DNA from: Ostrinia nubilalis | Taxonomy: Eukaryota; Arthropoda; Insecta; Lepidoptera; Crambidae | Assembly (NCBI RefSeq): GCF_963855985.1 | Contig: NC_087099.1 | Location: 8,586,001 to 8,650,000 of the forward strand | Direction of reading: 5' to 3' | DNA: 64,000 bases | Shown: piece after piece, positions 20,613 to 33,990 of the stretch | Layout of the letters: every line of letters starts with the position of its first letter | How positions within the stretch are numbered: position 1 is the first letter of the stretch | The notes under the pieces: generated by a model | Databases searched by the model: none | What the model was told of the DNA's origin: nothing | The model's input: the letters and a program-made list of their open reading frames with translations, nothing else | Position numbers and translations under genes: made by a program

Positions 20613-23275
20613 AATCTGTTCTCTAACATTATAAATAGCCTTTTATAAATGGTGATAGCTTTATAAACTGTCAACTTAGAAGGCAACTTCTAAAATTGCG
20701 CTTATCTTCTTTCAAAAGAGTCAAAAAGGATATTTCATTTGCTTAAAAGAGTTGAACAGAATTGTCATTAAGAACTATCTGAGGTAAGCGCGTCAAGTTT
20801 GAGTGAGAGTCGGACGAGTCTCGATAAATCACCTAGCGGACCGCAAGTCGCAGACTGCATTTTATCTGTCACTCGTCCCAGACACTCGACAAATTGATGA
20901 TAACGGCTTTCTTGCTAGACGTCATTAGTACTAAGGAAATAACCGCCTTTCCATCTCGACTTTGGCATAAATCTGTCTTTACTCAACTCCGTTTCAAATT
21001 GCTTTTAATTCTTGATTTTTTTGTCTTAGCAAATAATATTTAGGCAACTACTCTTTAAGATTTTTTTTATAAAGAAACTTGAAAATAATTCAGTTTTCAA
21101 TAATTCAAGGTCATGTCGCTGGTTAGCAACTACCCAATTTACATCTAAACTACGAGTTACTCTTTAAAACAGTTGATAATAACAATACTGACACGCAAAA
21201 CAATACCAAAAGCCTTCTTTCTGTGAATACCTGGATGTATAACAGGATTAACAGATGATCACTTGTTTAGATGGGTGGACGAAAACAGGCGACATTACCC
21301 TATGTCTGTACAAACTTATAAAACTTTTCCACAAAGTGATAAGTACCCATCATTGTAGTAGACAGTCAAATTGGCTTATAAAATTCTTTTGTCATAATTG
21401 TCATAATGAAGCTCATTAGGTGCTCTCGCAGAGTCCCACTTTTCGAAATGTATTCGCAAGATAATTTTTACGAGAATTCCTGAGATTTCGTGTTCCCTTG
21501 ATACTCTGCTCAAATTATTAACCAAGCACGCATGAAATATTTTTTGTTTTTGAAATGTTATGAGTATAATATTAATAGGTATTTTTTCTCTCTAGCTAGT
21601 TGCTTTGTAATTTGTCGATTGTCGATCGGCAAAAACATAGTCTGGACATAAATAAGTAACATGCATTTCAAATACATATCCTAATCCAACTTTGGTTGTA
21701 AATAAATAATTGAAACAGGAAACATCCATCCACTTTTTGTGTAGATCAGAACAAAATACTCGTAATAAGGAAGAAAAAACTGTCATCGTCCAAACAAATT
21801 GTATGAGATCCGCCAAAAACACCCGTGGTAACGCGCTGAAGCCGTCGACAGAAGCTGAAAAGGAAAACAAAATTTAAGGCTAATTGTCAGTTGGTACTTT
21901 AATAACATAATTACCAGAGCGAAAGCTGAATTGAGAGACATAATTTCCTACTTTATAATTCCCTGCAAAATACGGACAAACATTTGGATGTGGATTTGCG
22001 AATTTCATCTCTCCTGCCTAATTTATTGCATTGGGAAACGTAAATATCCCTCTGCCAGCCATCGGGGATGCTTTTTACTTTGCAGTTAGAGAACTAACAG
22101 CATTAAAGTTTTGCTGTCGAAGACACATGAGAGCGTGAAGTTGGATACTTTAATAGGAATTTATTTTTCCAACTCTTTAATAACTTGAAAGCGGAATAAA
22201 ATAATCTTCAATATTAACTGGAAAAAGCTTTTAATTTCTTAACTTTGTTGAAAAGTACGTTTGAGTTAGGAATAAATACTAATATCAGATTGCACTTCGC
22301 TTGCTAAATATAGAGAAACCCGCTTCAAAATCAACACCAACTAATTTACTACGGTTTCTATGTGGGCGCAATCAAGCAATTGCTAATACTGAGAAAATTA
22401 TGAATGAATCAATAGTACCTATATTTGTATAATTAGTTCAACGACTTCTTATTATTACCTACTTTATGATACTCTTATTCCTAAATGAGCTCTAGCTACT
22501 GCGGAATGTTGTACACTACTTTCGCTCAAAAGTAAATTAGCCTACATACTTATTATCACACCAATAAATAAAATATAAATACTGATGGCAAAAACAACGT
22601 TATTGTAAAATGACGTATATCTACTTAGTTGCAGAAGTAGAATATTAAAATGATGTATAAAATGTACGCATTTAAAGAAAGGCATGTACAGCACGCTAAA
22701 CAAAAAAAAATCACAAGCATTTCATTTTATACATGCACTAAACACACATTTTCTCTTTGAACCATTTTTGCCTATAAAATTAACAAACTTTATTATTCCC
22801 AAAGCTACTACAGGGAAACGAGTCCTTTAAAAAGAAACGTTGTGTCATGAAAAGTGGCACCAGCGAGAAACCTCCAATCCTCATCTCCTGAGGACGTCAA
22901 TATCCTCCATCACAAACGTGCCCACATTAAGTTAGACTCGACAAACAGGAAATCTGTACCCAGCCAATTGCTTTGCTTGTCGATGCCCACTTAAGTATTC
23001 ATTCAGTAGTTTTTTTGCTCCCTTCCACCGATCTACGTCTAAAATCGTATTCGGTTAGCAGACCGGCCCGCTCTTTCTTGAATGCGAATTCAGTTTTATT
23101 TTTTCATCTCGGTACGAGCTTTAAGGTTATTTGTTTATTTTTATTTCTTAATTATTTAGGTTCAGTTTTCTTCATCAATTTCGTATGTACTATGTAGGTT
23201 ATTATTTACATCATTCACTTGCGTAAACTTATTAAATACATTTTTTAAATTTTGATCTTTTACGTTACTTATCCT
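20613..23275. other. No gene recognised
   Basis: AT-rich anonymous sequence. Frames at 21592-21870 (minus) and 22973-23197 (plus) are open but carry no recognisable domain. Confidence 0.4.
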
Positions 23276-23320
23276 TATTGCCTTTGTCCAGGAGTGGACG
23301 TCATTTGGCCGAAACGAACG
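23276..23320 (+). pseudogene. RTE LINE C-terminal scrap
   Basis: Translation gives AFVQEWTSFGR, which matches the AYVQQWTS-type C-terminus of RTE elements. Only this end is recognisable. A separate fragment near 23461-23515 (KWRRMTWSDDIR) may be another scrap of a similar protein, out of the normal order. Confidence 0.45.
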
Positions 23321-25347
23321 ATTTTACGTAGGCAAGATCAAAAAGTGTGTTGTTGTGGAAATATGTGGTTTAAATATTGCAAGTACCGACCGACTGCCTT
23401 CCTTGAAATAACTAGTGCCCACCACTAGATAACGTACGAGTACGTTTGGAGACGCATTATTCAGTAGTGGGCAGATGGCAAGCGCAAAGTGGAGAAGGAT
23501 GACATGGAGCGACGATATACGTTCTGGTAGCTGTTATCCTATAGCTGTGCCTTCCACTATACGTAAACTTGTTGGTAGCTTTTGTTTTTTCCAATCCCCT
23601 TGTATCCCAGGATTGTGATGGCGTGTAAGGAAGACCTATGGCTAGCTAATAATATTTAGCAGATTCTACTTACGATATACTGTGCAGTTTAGAAACTTAC
23701 TTATGTAGGTATTTGGCGCTCAGTTTTTAATTTAAAAAGCAAGTGTTATTTTTGCCGATTTAAAAATGAATTATGGGTAAATTATTGTTTCTATTTCTTC
23801 ACAAAGGATGTAAAACATGTTTTCTGTCAATGTTACTATTTTGTGAGTGAAATATCGTGAATTTCAGAATAGGTGAAATTAGAACATTCTGTTTACAAAG
23901 TCAACCATGCACGGCCCGTGTTGTCTTTACCCAGGACCCCAAAACAGAATTTACAAACGTTCGGGCCGTGCCCGGGGCAGCATCGGTATAAACACAGAGC
24001 ACTGTGCACGAATAAAATATTGAAACGATGCGACAGTTCATTTGAAACATAATAATAATGAAAATTAAACTTTGATAGTGTTGAAAATAAAATTTTATTT
24101 TCGCAAGAGCTTCTCGTTTTAATTTGTGGGAAATTATGTCTCCGTTGAAACGATGAGTGCTACTCTGCATCATTAAGGAAAAGAGTCCATAACAAAAAAA
24201 ATTAATTAACTATTATTCTTTGTCTGATGAGAAGCGAAATTTTTGTTTACGTACTTACCTACCATGTCTATACGTATTGATATTAGGTAGGTACCTACTT
24301 TTTTAATCTCCTAAAATTATCTAGTATATACCTATTAAACTAAAAGCAAAGCAAAGTACCTATTTTATGTACATAATACGAAAACATTAACAATTTCTAG
24401 ATGCTTTATAATTTTGCAAAGCCGTGCCTATACAACGAGCATGACCCTTAAAATGTTGATTCACAAACTCTACAGTTACAGAAACGGTATAATCAAATCG
24501 AGGAAATCTCAAGATTTGTAGGATGGACGAACTCGGCACAATTAACGAATTATAAGTAACATCTCAAGTCTGCGCAAACATCTTTCACTCGTTTGGAGAT
24601 AAAGTTTCTGAATTAATTTGCCAAATAACGTCGAAACACGAGATTTAAACTTACCGCCCAACTTCGCTTGTTAAATGTTAATTGTTATTAAACGGAATAT
24701 ATTAAACGCGAGGAATCTTTCGAAGTATGAGCCTCGATGATTATCATGAAAATTTATTTCGATGAGTATCTCTGTACGATACTCGGGGGAAACTTTTAGA
24801 TATAAACGCTTCCTTTAATAAAACGCCTAAATTTATTCGTATTCGAGCAAAACAAGAATGTCTTTTATCTCGTAAATACCAAAATTGTGTTAAAGTTCAC
24901 AATAAGAATAATATGAGCTGTTTGTGGTCTTGTTATTTCGGATGAGTGAACGTCACTTTTCAAATTATTTTCGTAACTAAACGAAGTCTTTTAAATAAGT
25001 TTTACCGAGAATTTTTTGTGATTATCTAAAACACATTTTATATGATTACTTACTTATTGAAATTGTCTTGAAAACGATTAGATTGACTTAAAGCGTTGTG
25101 TGTCCTATCCAAACTTTATAACCTTCTCATGGTGTTATCTTGCACTACTATAACCCACGTCATGAATACACTTACCTACATAAGACTTTATTTATGTTTT
25201 CATTACTATGAAACCTTTGCAAACTTATCTAAAGACTAAAAAATACACAGACCCGTTTACTTTACCGCTTCATTCTCGATTCTTTGAAGTATTTTTGTCG
25301 TTTTCATTGAATTTTTTACATAAACATCAAGTTCAAATATATGATTA
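23321..25347. other. No gene recognised; one GC-rich hairpin
   Basis: Mostly AT-rich. At 23909-23972 a 10-bp inverted repeat, gcacggcccg/cgggccgtgc, encloses a stretch that is open on the minus strand. I cannot name it. Confidence 0.35.
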
Positions 25348-25574
25348 CTAGCTTTCCGCCCGCGGCTTCGCCCACATGTGGCATTTTGTTTGTCTCAGAA
25401 AAACTTTATCGCGCGCGTCCCTGTTTAAAAAACCGGGATAAAAACTATCCTATGTCCTTTCCCGGGACTCAAACTATCTCCCTGCCAAATTTCATCAAAA
25501 TCGGTTCAGTGGTTCAGGCGTGAAAGCGAGACACACAGACAGAGTTACTTTCGCATTTATAATATTAGTATAGA
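25348..25574 (-). mobile_element. Non-autonomous Helitron (227 bp)
   Basis: Read on the minus strand it starts TCTATACTAATATTATAA and ends GGGCGGAAAGCTAG, between a host A and T (plus-strand a25347 and t25575). This fits Helitron TC...CTRR ends and A/T insertion. The family resembles the Lep1-type Helitrons of Lepidoptera. No Rep/helicase is encoded. Related copies lie at 42644 and 45194. Confidence 0.8.
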
Positions 25575-28500
25575 TATCTTATGCAAAACACTCGTACTAT
25601 TTCTCTGTGTCGCACTCAAAACGGCAAACATCTCCAAAACTTTACTTTCAGCTCACGTACCGTCACACACGAATGCGAAAATCTATGTCTTTGATTTATA
25701 GAGAATACTCTATTGAAATAATATAATCTCGGATTGTTTGTTTATATACTATTTTATTTTTCACTTGAAGAGAAATGTAGTAAAAATATTGAGAGGTACA
25801 TTGTTTATTCGACAAACAATATTTCATAATTTACAAAAGCTGACACAATAGATTTTGTCTTCAATAGTATTTTAGATTAATCTTCGCAACTCAAAATAAA
25901 CGACGCTTTATCTAATGCTTATCGGGACCCTAAATACATGATTACGATGTCTTGAGCTGTAACAATATTTACAAAAGTTTTACTAAAAGACTTATTTTTT
26001 TATTCTCAACTATACAATTATTTAGGTGAGGCACAAACCAACGCTCACAGTATGATCGATCTAGACGCTCTGCATTTCACATTCAAAGTTAAAACAATTA
26101 ATCATTTTATAATTACGAATATACCAAACAGTCATAAAGACTCTACATAAATACATTTACGCCGTCCAAAGTTGTAATTAGAGTTCGGATAGATCCGAAA
26201 CCTTATTTATGAATGCATTGAAAATCTTTTCAATAAAATCGTCGCCTAATGAAGACATTGATAAACTAGATAAGGCAAATTCAATTTTTGAAACGGATTC
26301 ATGAGGCCATGATACTTACTGTAGGAAATGGAATGTCGGCGATTTATTTTAACCACTCGGGCTGGTTCCGAACCATTAGCTTTTTCAATCCAAAGATGGG
26401 TATAAAGTGGTAATGATGATAGAACCCACAGGAATGTTATTAACTCGAAACGTTCTCTCTGATACGGGGTTCATAATCGAAAACTTTTAGTATCAAACAA
26501 TGTTCCAGTGAGCATCGCTGTAACCAAATTCATTTGACTTGCATGAAATTGTAAAATTCCATTTTGTGTAACGTCAATATTAGTTTTGTTGAAAGCATTT
26601 ACTTGAATGCGTGTTATAACATCGAGCTATTCCAATATTAACAACTTGATATCATAGGATTGGGTAACAATGTCTATGATATTTAGACAATTTAAATAGG
26701 ATACCTAGACTTTATACAATTTACCTATTTACTAAAGTACATATCGGTACTTTTTGTTGAAATAGCTGAATGCATTTACTTAACGTAATGTTGAACATTA
26801 GAAATTAATACAAAGTCTAAAAATATTTTGTAAAATTACTTCTAAAACTGCTCATTCACTGATCACAATCTTACCTATTTTACAGAAAAGCCCAGCTATT
26901 CAGAAAATAAATGAAGCACCCAAAATGTTCTCAGCTCTATAGGCCAACATTAATCAGCTAAAATCTCAAATTAAAACCCATTTTCAATCACATAATTGAA
27001 CCTTAATGTACCCTCCACATAATGTTTGGACTCAAAAGGCCAAGACTCAGGCGAATAGTTTCAATGTATTGAGGAGGGACGTGAAAACAGTTTAAGTAGA
27101 AAGGATAAGTGTGTTTTCGTACCATGTGTAGAGAAATTCGACACCCACTCGGCTATTTACGGGCGATGGTGCGATAAGCATTTTCTCTTTCAATACCATC
27201 AAAGAGACTGCCCGCCTATTCAGGCTTCACCCGACAAAATGTAACCCATAAAAGGAATAAGAAGATTGCAACGCTCCTTCTGACTAACAAAGACAGTAAG
27301 TAAAATCGTATTTGAATGGTGTACATTACGCATTTCAAGTTTTTCATTTACGAAGCATTATCCGAGCCCTCATCTCTGACGGAGCCCGTCAAATCGTTTG
27401 TCGGCATGGCGACGAGAACTTCCGCTATTATTCCGGTCGGTTTACTAAAACAAAAGTGCTCTTAATTCTTGATCTGGGATTTCATGTGATCATTAGTTTA
27501 CCCGGCTCGTTTGTTGGGGTTGCTTGGGATGTATTTGTTCCTCGTCAGAAATTAAATTGGGACCCGCTGAAATTATGCGCCTTTTGACCTTGTGAGCTTT
27601 AGAATTGTTCGTCACATGTAGGTAAATCATAACTTATTTAGAAAAGGAATATGGAGATTGAATTATTGTTCAATAAGTAGTAGTACGAGTAGTAAGTTGT
27701 TTTTTATGACATTTACGTATCGGGTGTAATTAGGTGGGCAATTAATCTTCTAAATAAAAAATAATATATGTGGAGAACGTATCCAAAATGCGTTTACCTG
27801 TGCGTGTAGAGAATTACTCCCTTGGCTACTAGTAGGTTAAATTGAATCAGAGTGAAATGTAGGTAAGCTATAAATCGATCAATGGTAACACCTTGTAGGT
27901 ATTTCACATTAGCTCCGCAAGGCATTTCAGTTTCTGCAATGTCTCACGATAAACTCTAGTACAGTCCGCCTCAGTGCACTTGCGACATTGTTCGACGTGC
28001 AAATCGCTTGTGTAACAAAACTCTTAGAGGAAAATCTGCTTTGTATCAGGGTTCGGAGAGTCAACGTCAAAACAACATCAATCAAATGCAAGGAATAAAC
28101 ACTTCAGCATTTGTTTATCGCTGCCCAAGATGGAAACAATAATGTCGATCGTAAATCTTTCTATTTTTATAAAAATTAAGAAGAATTTAGGTTATTTATG
28201 TTTAGTTTATGTAAGACAATATACAATAATAAGTGTGTTATAAGGTCCTACAAAACTTTGTTATTGGATTCTATTATGTTTTCATTGTATTAGGACTCTT
28301 GAAGGTCTTTACTAAGATTCAACTACGTTGATGTTGTGGCAACAAAAGTAGATACCTAAGTCTCACGTAATTGGAGATAACTAAAGTTTCTAGCAATTAT
28401 TTAACCAATAACAAAGGGTGTTTAGCTTTTACGCAAATTGGATGACACTTCCGAGAAATATTTATTTGGAAAGAGCTCGATATTGCCGTATCAATTTGGA

Positions 28501-28700
28501 AATATTCAATTCATTGTAATTATTTTCTCTTATGTAATATACAATTCTGACAATACAATATAACGTAACGGCAAATATCCAAAAAAAGCGGACGAGCTAT
28601 GTAGCAGTGCTCTGCCACTAAGTAATTTAATTATAAATACTGGAGCCGTGATGTGGCGGCCATATTAAGTTCGTATAATCGTTCGTATAACACCAGTCTA
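25575..28700. other. No gene recognised
   Basis: AT-rich sequence. A 91-codon plus-strand frame at 27312-27587 has no domain I recognise. Confidence 0.4.
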
Positions 28701-28764
28701 CACTGTGACCATATTCAAACTGTTTCAACACTCTTGTTGAAACAGTTTGAATATGGTCACAGTG
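28701..28764. repeat. Perfect 30-bp foldback with 4-base loop
   Basis: The arm 28701-28730 (cactgtgaccatattcaaac and ten more bases) is exactly reverse-complementary to 28735-28764, around the loop ctct. Pairing stops abruptly on both outer sides. Perfect identity over 30 bp implies recent origin or selection. If transcribed it would form a 64-nt hairpin without mismatches, longer and more perfect than a typical pre-miRNA stem. No TIR or target duplication is seen. Confidence 0.9.
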
Positions 28765-31298
28765 CCTTTAAAGTTGCATCATAAATAACACTGCACTTAA
28801 GGGCGTCCTCACGTAATAAAGTCCCAATTGGAGCATTTCGAAATTAACTTGATCAAATCAATAGTCGATTGGCATTTAGAATGACACAATCAACGTAGTT
28901 CTGACTTAGCTAATCCAACTTTGTTTTACATGGGCCACAATCTTATAGGGCAAGGGTCATTGGGACTTCAAAAAAGGTCGCCAACGCATCTGTAATTTCC
29001 CTTACATTGCAGATGTCAATGGTGCCGCTAGTTTCCAGTAACCCGTTTGAAGTTTCGCTTATCTGCCACTAAAGTGGTATCCAATGAAGTTTTTATCGAC
29101 AGCATTAAATTTGTGACTATCTGAAGCATGTTTATTATTATTTTTTAAGACTAGGTAGGCATTTATGTTCATTTGCACATATTATTTAAAAGTGAGTATC
29201 TATACTGTTTAGGTAGGTACAGACAAACAGCACGTCAAACTAAAACTAAAATCATATCGAAAGTCGTTGTAATTTACGCTATTTTTCCAACAAAAATGTG
29301 AACAATGAGTACTGTCGTCCGTAGGTACTCGTACATATCCTCGACTGTTTTTAATTAAAACCAAAAAATGGTCAACAATTAAGTTAATTACTCAAAAATG
29401 CCCAAGTGAATATCACGACAATAATCAATACGGCTACCGCAAATTGAATTATAAATAGTCGCATGTGGAATGTGGACCACGTATTTACATGTTGGTCTTT
29501 CGGGTACAATCACTCGCCGACTGCAGTTGATTCATGCGAGTCCTGTCCATCGGCTACATTGATAGGTAGTGAATTTTGATTCGGAAGGCAAACTTTAACG
29601 AGCGTCCGGAAAGTATTCGAACTGGGTGCCGTTTTTCTGACGTCACGCACAATATTTTGAGACATTATTTGATAGAAATCGTAAAAAAGAATTGATTAAA
29701 AATTAAGTTCCCATTTTTAAACATAAGCACACTTTCTTTTTCCCTATAACTAGGTAGGCAGACTACTTAAAATAATGTCACTCACAAGAAACACATAGAA
29801 AATTACATAAGACTTTTCTACACAGCAAAGCCTTATGCTTTCTAGAACACAATGATGCTTATCATTGTTCATAAAATCCAATAATTTAGTTAGTATAGTT
29901 ACTACTAGTTTTATAAAATTACAACTGAAACCGATGCTGTCACAAAATTACGGACACTCCCTTCAAATAACAGTTATCCTATCCTTCAGGCTGAATACTT
30001 TTCGGACACACACCGTAGTAGTATGTTCACGGATTTTTCGCTGGCTCGTTGTAACTCACTTAAATATTTATGGCAAAATTTTCATTTACGCACGCTCACG
30101 TTACTCCACATAATATTTTAGTTTTAAAACCTTATTTTAAAGTGTTTGCCGCGTATTTTTGATGTCCATTTAATGTATTGATAGGGTTTTAACAAAGTTT
30201 AACGAAAATTTACACGTTTTAATTACAGAGATGGTAGCGTAAACAAGCCAGAATAAAAGATTGTCGAAAAATGCCTTTGTGCGATGAACATTCCAGCACA
30301 GGTACCACAGAATTGAAAATACATTGCCTGGATCAATTAGTACGTGGAATATGCACAAAAGGGGTATATTACATTAAATTGATCAAAGCATTCTACTTTA
30401 TCACATAACTGCAAAAACAGCACAGTCATGCAGAGCGTAATACAAAAATACGATCCAATAAAACTAAAATTATTTGTAGTTGATTTCTGATTGTGAAGAA
30501 ATCTAGGTAGGTATATTCCAATACAGTGACGAAACAAAAGCTTTCAAACTACGAGTATAAGCACCTTATACCAATTACCGTGATATAAATCACGGTAGGC
30601 TACGATCAACTCGTAAAGTTTAGTGCTACAGTGCACCAAATTGAACACTATCTTGTTTTACAAGCGTAACTACAAAAATCAGCGCGGTGCATCGCCGAGC
30701 GGCATCAAAGCAGCGGAAGCTTTTTCGCTCGTAAATCGAAAGCTCGCTGCTTCCGACCCTAGCCCCACGCCCGGGCCTGATTAAATTCGTCGACATTAGC
30801 GCATTCATGTCCGATAAATATTTTACCTAATAGAGTTGCATTCCATGTTAGGATCCGTTTCGAATTCGTCCACGTTTAGGGAAAACGAGTTTTGTTTTTC
30901 CTTATTAGTCTTAAACGGAATTGAAAATGAGGACTCACGTTATAAGAGTATTACAATAATAAATAATACATATTTTTTTTCTATCTAGGTGATGTTTTTT
31001 TTATTCTTAATTTTAATCATAACAGGGACTTAAGTGGTACGTTTACCTAATAACTTTAATTTTCATTAAGTACTACGAGTATATTAGACTAACTTAAAAC
31101 ATCAACTTTCCTCCTCGATTCTAAACACGAAAACACGTGTCTTTTACTGCTATTTATAACTCAAAATACCGTCAAGTACTTTATTTATACCTTAAAATAA
31201 CGACTCTAAAGTTTATAGCTCTTGGTATTGTGCCTTTTATGCCACGCTTTGAAAATCGTTTAAGGATATCGATATTACATAATAAACCTATGTACTAT
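28765..31298. other. No gene recognised; small repeats
   Basis: AT-rich. It contains the gaatacttttcggaca repeat at 29986-30012, a 9-bp perfect hairpin at 30576-30597 (taccgtgat/atcacggta), and a GC-rich imperfect stem near 30707-30753. No coding evidence. Confidence 0.4.
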
Positions 31299-31412
31299 CG
31301 CCAACAGTGTTAACTGCCCATTGAAAGTCATGTCATCTCGTTCTATCGCAAAGAATCGCCATTTGATTAGAGCTAGTGCAAAAACGGAAATGGATAGTTA
31401 ACAGTGTGGGCG
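31299..31412. mobile_element. Probable MITE (about 114 bp)
   Basis: The left end, CGCCAACAGTGTTAACTGCC, mirrors the right end, whose inward reading is CGCCCACACTGTTAACTATC. The match continues into CCATT. No clean target duplication is visible, so the family is unknown. Confidence 0.5.
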
Positions 31413-33170
31413 TGTGTACGTACCTAATTCTTAAATTAAAAGACTTCATAAATATAATTTCTATGAATATGTATAATATACATGAAATAAAAGTACGATT
31501 AGATATCGGTTATGGTGAAACTTTACAAATAAAATGTTAGATGATAAAATGAACTTTTCACGGTTTACCATGACAATTATACACTTATTTGTTTAATATC
31601 TTTCCAACTTCCAACCACACGTAAATATACATTGTAGAAACGTCTTATCGTTCTAGAGACTATCTCTATTTCAGCCAATTATCGATCAGTGAACTTCGTT
31701 CACTTAACTCCATGGCCAATAGCAATCGACTGAAATTCGGAAATTGTGTTTAAGCTTAGATACCAGTGTATTATCAAATGTTCATTTTGTTTTGAATACA
31801 GTTGAAAGAGAAAATAGTTTTCTCAAGTACATACAGCACCGACTTCACAAATTGACATTTATAGCCTTTATTTTATTCTTGGAATAAGAGCGAGTTTTGT
31901 ATTGCAACTGTTACGCATGATGTGTGCAGCCAATTAATGTATCAATGTATAATTTAGCATATTCAAACACAATGAATTGTAAATTACATACCGATGTTTG
32001 ATAGTTATAACAACGTCATTAATAATTCAATATTTTGATTGTAATAAATTCCTTTTGTGGACCACTTAATTGTTTGGCATGTAAGTTGCCAAAAAAGAAA
32101 AATTCGCTTCAACTACGTTTGAATTATATCTATAATGTGTTAATACACTATAACACATCTTATCTTCCTCAAAATCCGTCCATAGTTTTTTCGTGGAAGA
32201 ATAACAAACGTCCATTAACCCATTTTCACAAACTTTAATGTTATTATTTATCGATACGTAGAATTCTCAACCCTCAATAACCAATTCTTTATCTCGGATA
32301 AGTAACTCAAAAGAGCGACACATGTTGTGCTTTGTAAAGAGCCACGGGAATATCCCTGTAGGAAACTCCAGACCGTCAAAGTGGTACTGGAACACAACAA
32401 TGCCATTACCGTCAGACGAGGCCCAATCTTATTTCCAAGTTTAGGAATCGAAAAGTTGCACGCCCAAAACGTGGAAGTAACTTCGTTACAACTCTATAAG
32501 TACCTTGATTCGCCTCTAATTTATTAAGACATGTCTGGCCAACTATTTAGGGGGCCTATGAATAAATAGTTACCAGCTCTGTGTACTGCCAAGTTTCGGT
32601 TTACGAAACTCTGCGCACACCGTGCCATACATTTCATGCCATAATGTAGCAAAGTTTTAGGTATTCATCTTGAAATTAACGTAAACAATTGCCTAATGTT
32701 AGTAAATGTCAAGGGAGCTCTAGCGTACGTATGCTTGAACAAACAGTCGTCTCTGTACGAGAATTTTCATCCAATTAAATAACTAATGTACTGGAAACCA
32801 ATTACTTATGAGGAAAATTTTCTCGACATCCTTAAGTACACTGAAAAATGCAAATGTTAGTAAAAACATAAATTAAAAGGTAAAATCTATTTTCACATTC
32901 TTTGTCAACTTTGTTTTGTGCGCAATGTTTTCTTACGCATCTAAACTATTGGCTTACAAGCTTATGAGAAGTTGCATTATTTCAGTTAGGATTAAATAAA
33001 CAAAGTATAAAAATGCATCATGAAACACTAAGGTTGCATTCTGCACATCTATCCAAATTATTACGAAATAGTGAGAAATAACTTTTTATTAATATCTCCA
33101 AAACGTCAAGGTGTGGAAAAAACGCACTCGGTTTCCACTTAGGTAATAAATACGTAACTTTCTGGCTTCA
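31413..33170. other. No gene recognised
   Basis: AT-rich sequence. The frames at 32035-32238 and 32327-32527 have no recognisable product. Confidence 0.4.
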
Positions 33171-33475
33171 TAATTAACGCTGTCCACTTCGCGTAAAGCC
33201 TTGAATTGCTTGTCAAATGGCGATGTAAAGCGAACGCCATTGTGATTACGCTCGCAAATGCGCCGATGGACGCAAATCTGATTTACCCGTGATTTGCGGT
33301 CGGGGCCAGTCGCGGCAAACAACACGCGAATATTGCGACGGGTGACCTGTGCGTTGTCACACTCAGGGTTTGCTATTAGTTTATTAGGGATTCTGTTCAT
33401 ATTGTTCTAGGAGTTTCTTATGAGAAAAATATGGTAAATAGAAAACACCGAATATTGCGACGGGTGACCTGTGGC
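33171..33475. repeat. Repeat cluster with duplicated 25-mer
   Basis: The 25-mer beginning cgaatattgcgacgggtgac occurs at 33327-33351 and exactly again at 33449-33473. A split version lies at 34611-34643. The part at 33274-33303 (aatctgatttacccgtgatt...) has a close match at 38855-38883. The 103-codon minus-strand frame over this block is probably incidental. Confidence 0.6.
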
Positions 33476-33845
33476 AGTTTGCCCTTTGATTCTGCGAATG
33501 ATTCCATTATTCTGTTTATCGTTATGACTATTTGATCAAAACCTCATTTCAGCAGATCATGGACAATGAAATCATTATTAACTGATAGGTCATTTTTATA
33601 TCGAAACCAATCTGTTTCAAACAATGATACGTAATAACTTCCTGGAAGATAATGCAAGAAGTGATTAACACCGATTCATATTTATCTATCCATAAATTTA
33701 ACTAAAGTCAATTAATACAATGTCACTAGTAGGTACATAATTGATCACACGATACTCGGAATATTTTTATAAAAAAAAAGAAAAGGGTCACAATACGTGT
33801 ATAAATATTGTCATTTATTTTAGTGTAAATCGTTCAACGCAATTC
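33476..33845. other. No gene seen
   Basis: AT-rich, with nothing recognisable. Confidence 0.4.
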
Positions 33846-33990
33846 GAGACTACGAAACTTGTAGCACGCTACTCGTAGCAAGCTACTACGATTTTATGGC
33901 AAGTGGCTACAATCTCTATTGTGCTTTTCGTAGATTTCGTTACTACGAAAACTCGTAGCTACGAAATCTACCAATAGGTAGAGCGCTCAG
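33846..33990. repeat. CTACGA/TCGTAG-rich quasi-palindromic block
   Basis: It has many copies of gtagc, ctacga and their complements, including a perfect 11-bp inverted pair, gtagatttcgt (33930-33940) and acgaaatctac (33961-33971), with smaller inverted pairs in its loop. It looks like the core of a foldback transposon. Ends were not found. Confidence 0.55.

Noticed and set aside
23909..23985. GC-rich hairpin with an open minus-strand reading
   Set aside because: Could not be tied to any protein or element family; noted only within the gap entry.
30707..30753. Imperfect GC-rich stem as a possible pre-miRNA
   Set aside because: The bulged short stem has no recognised miRNA seed, so there is no basis to call it.
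33089..33400. 103-codon minus-strand frame
   Set aside because: It overlaps a duplicated repeat block and has no recognisable domain, so it is probably incidental.
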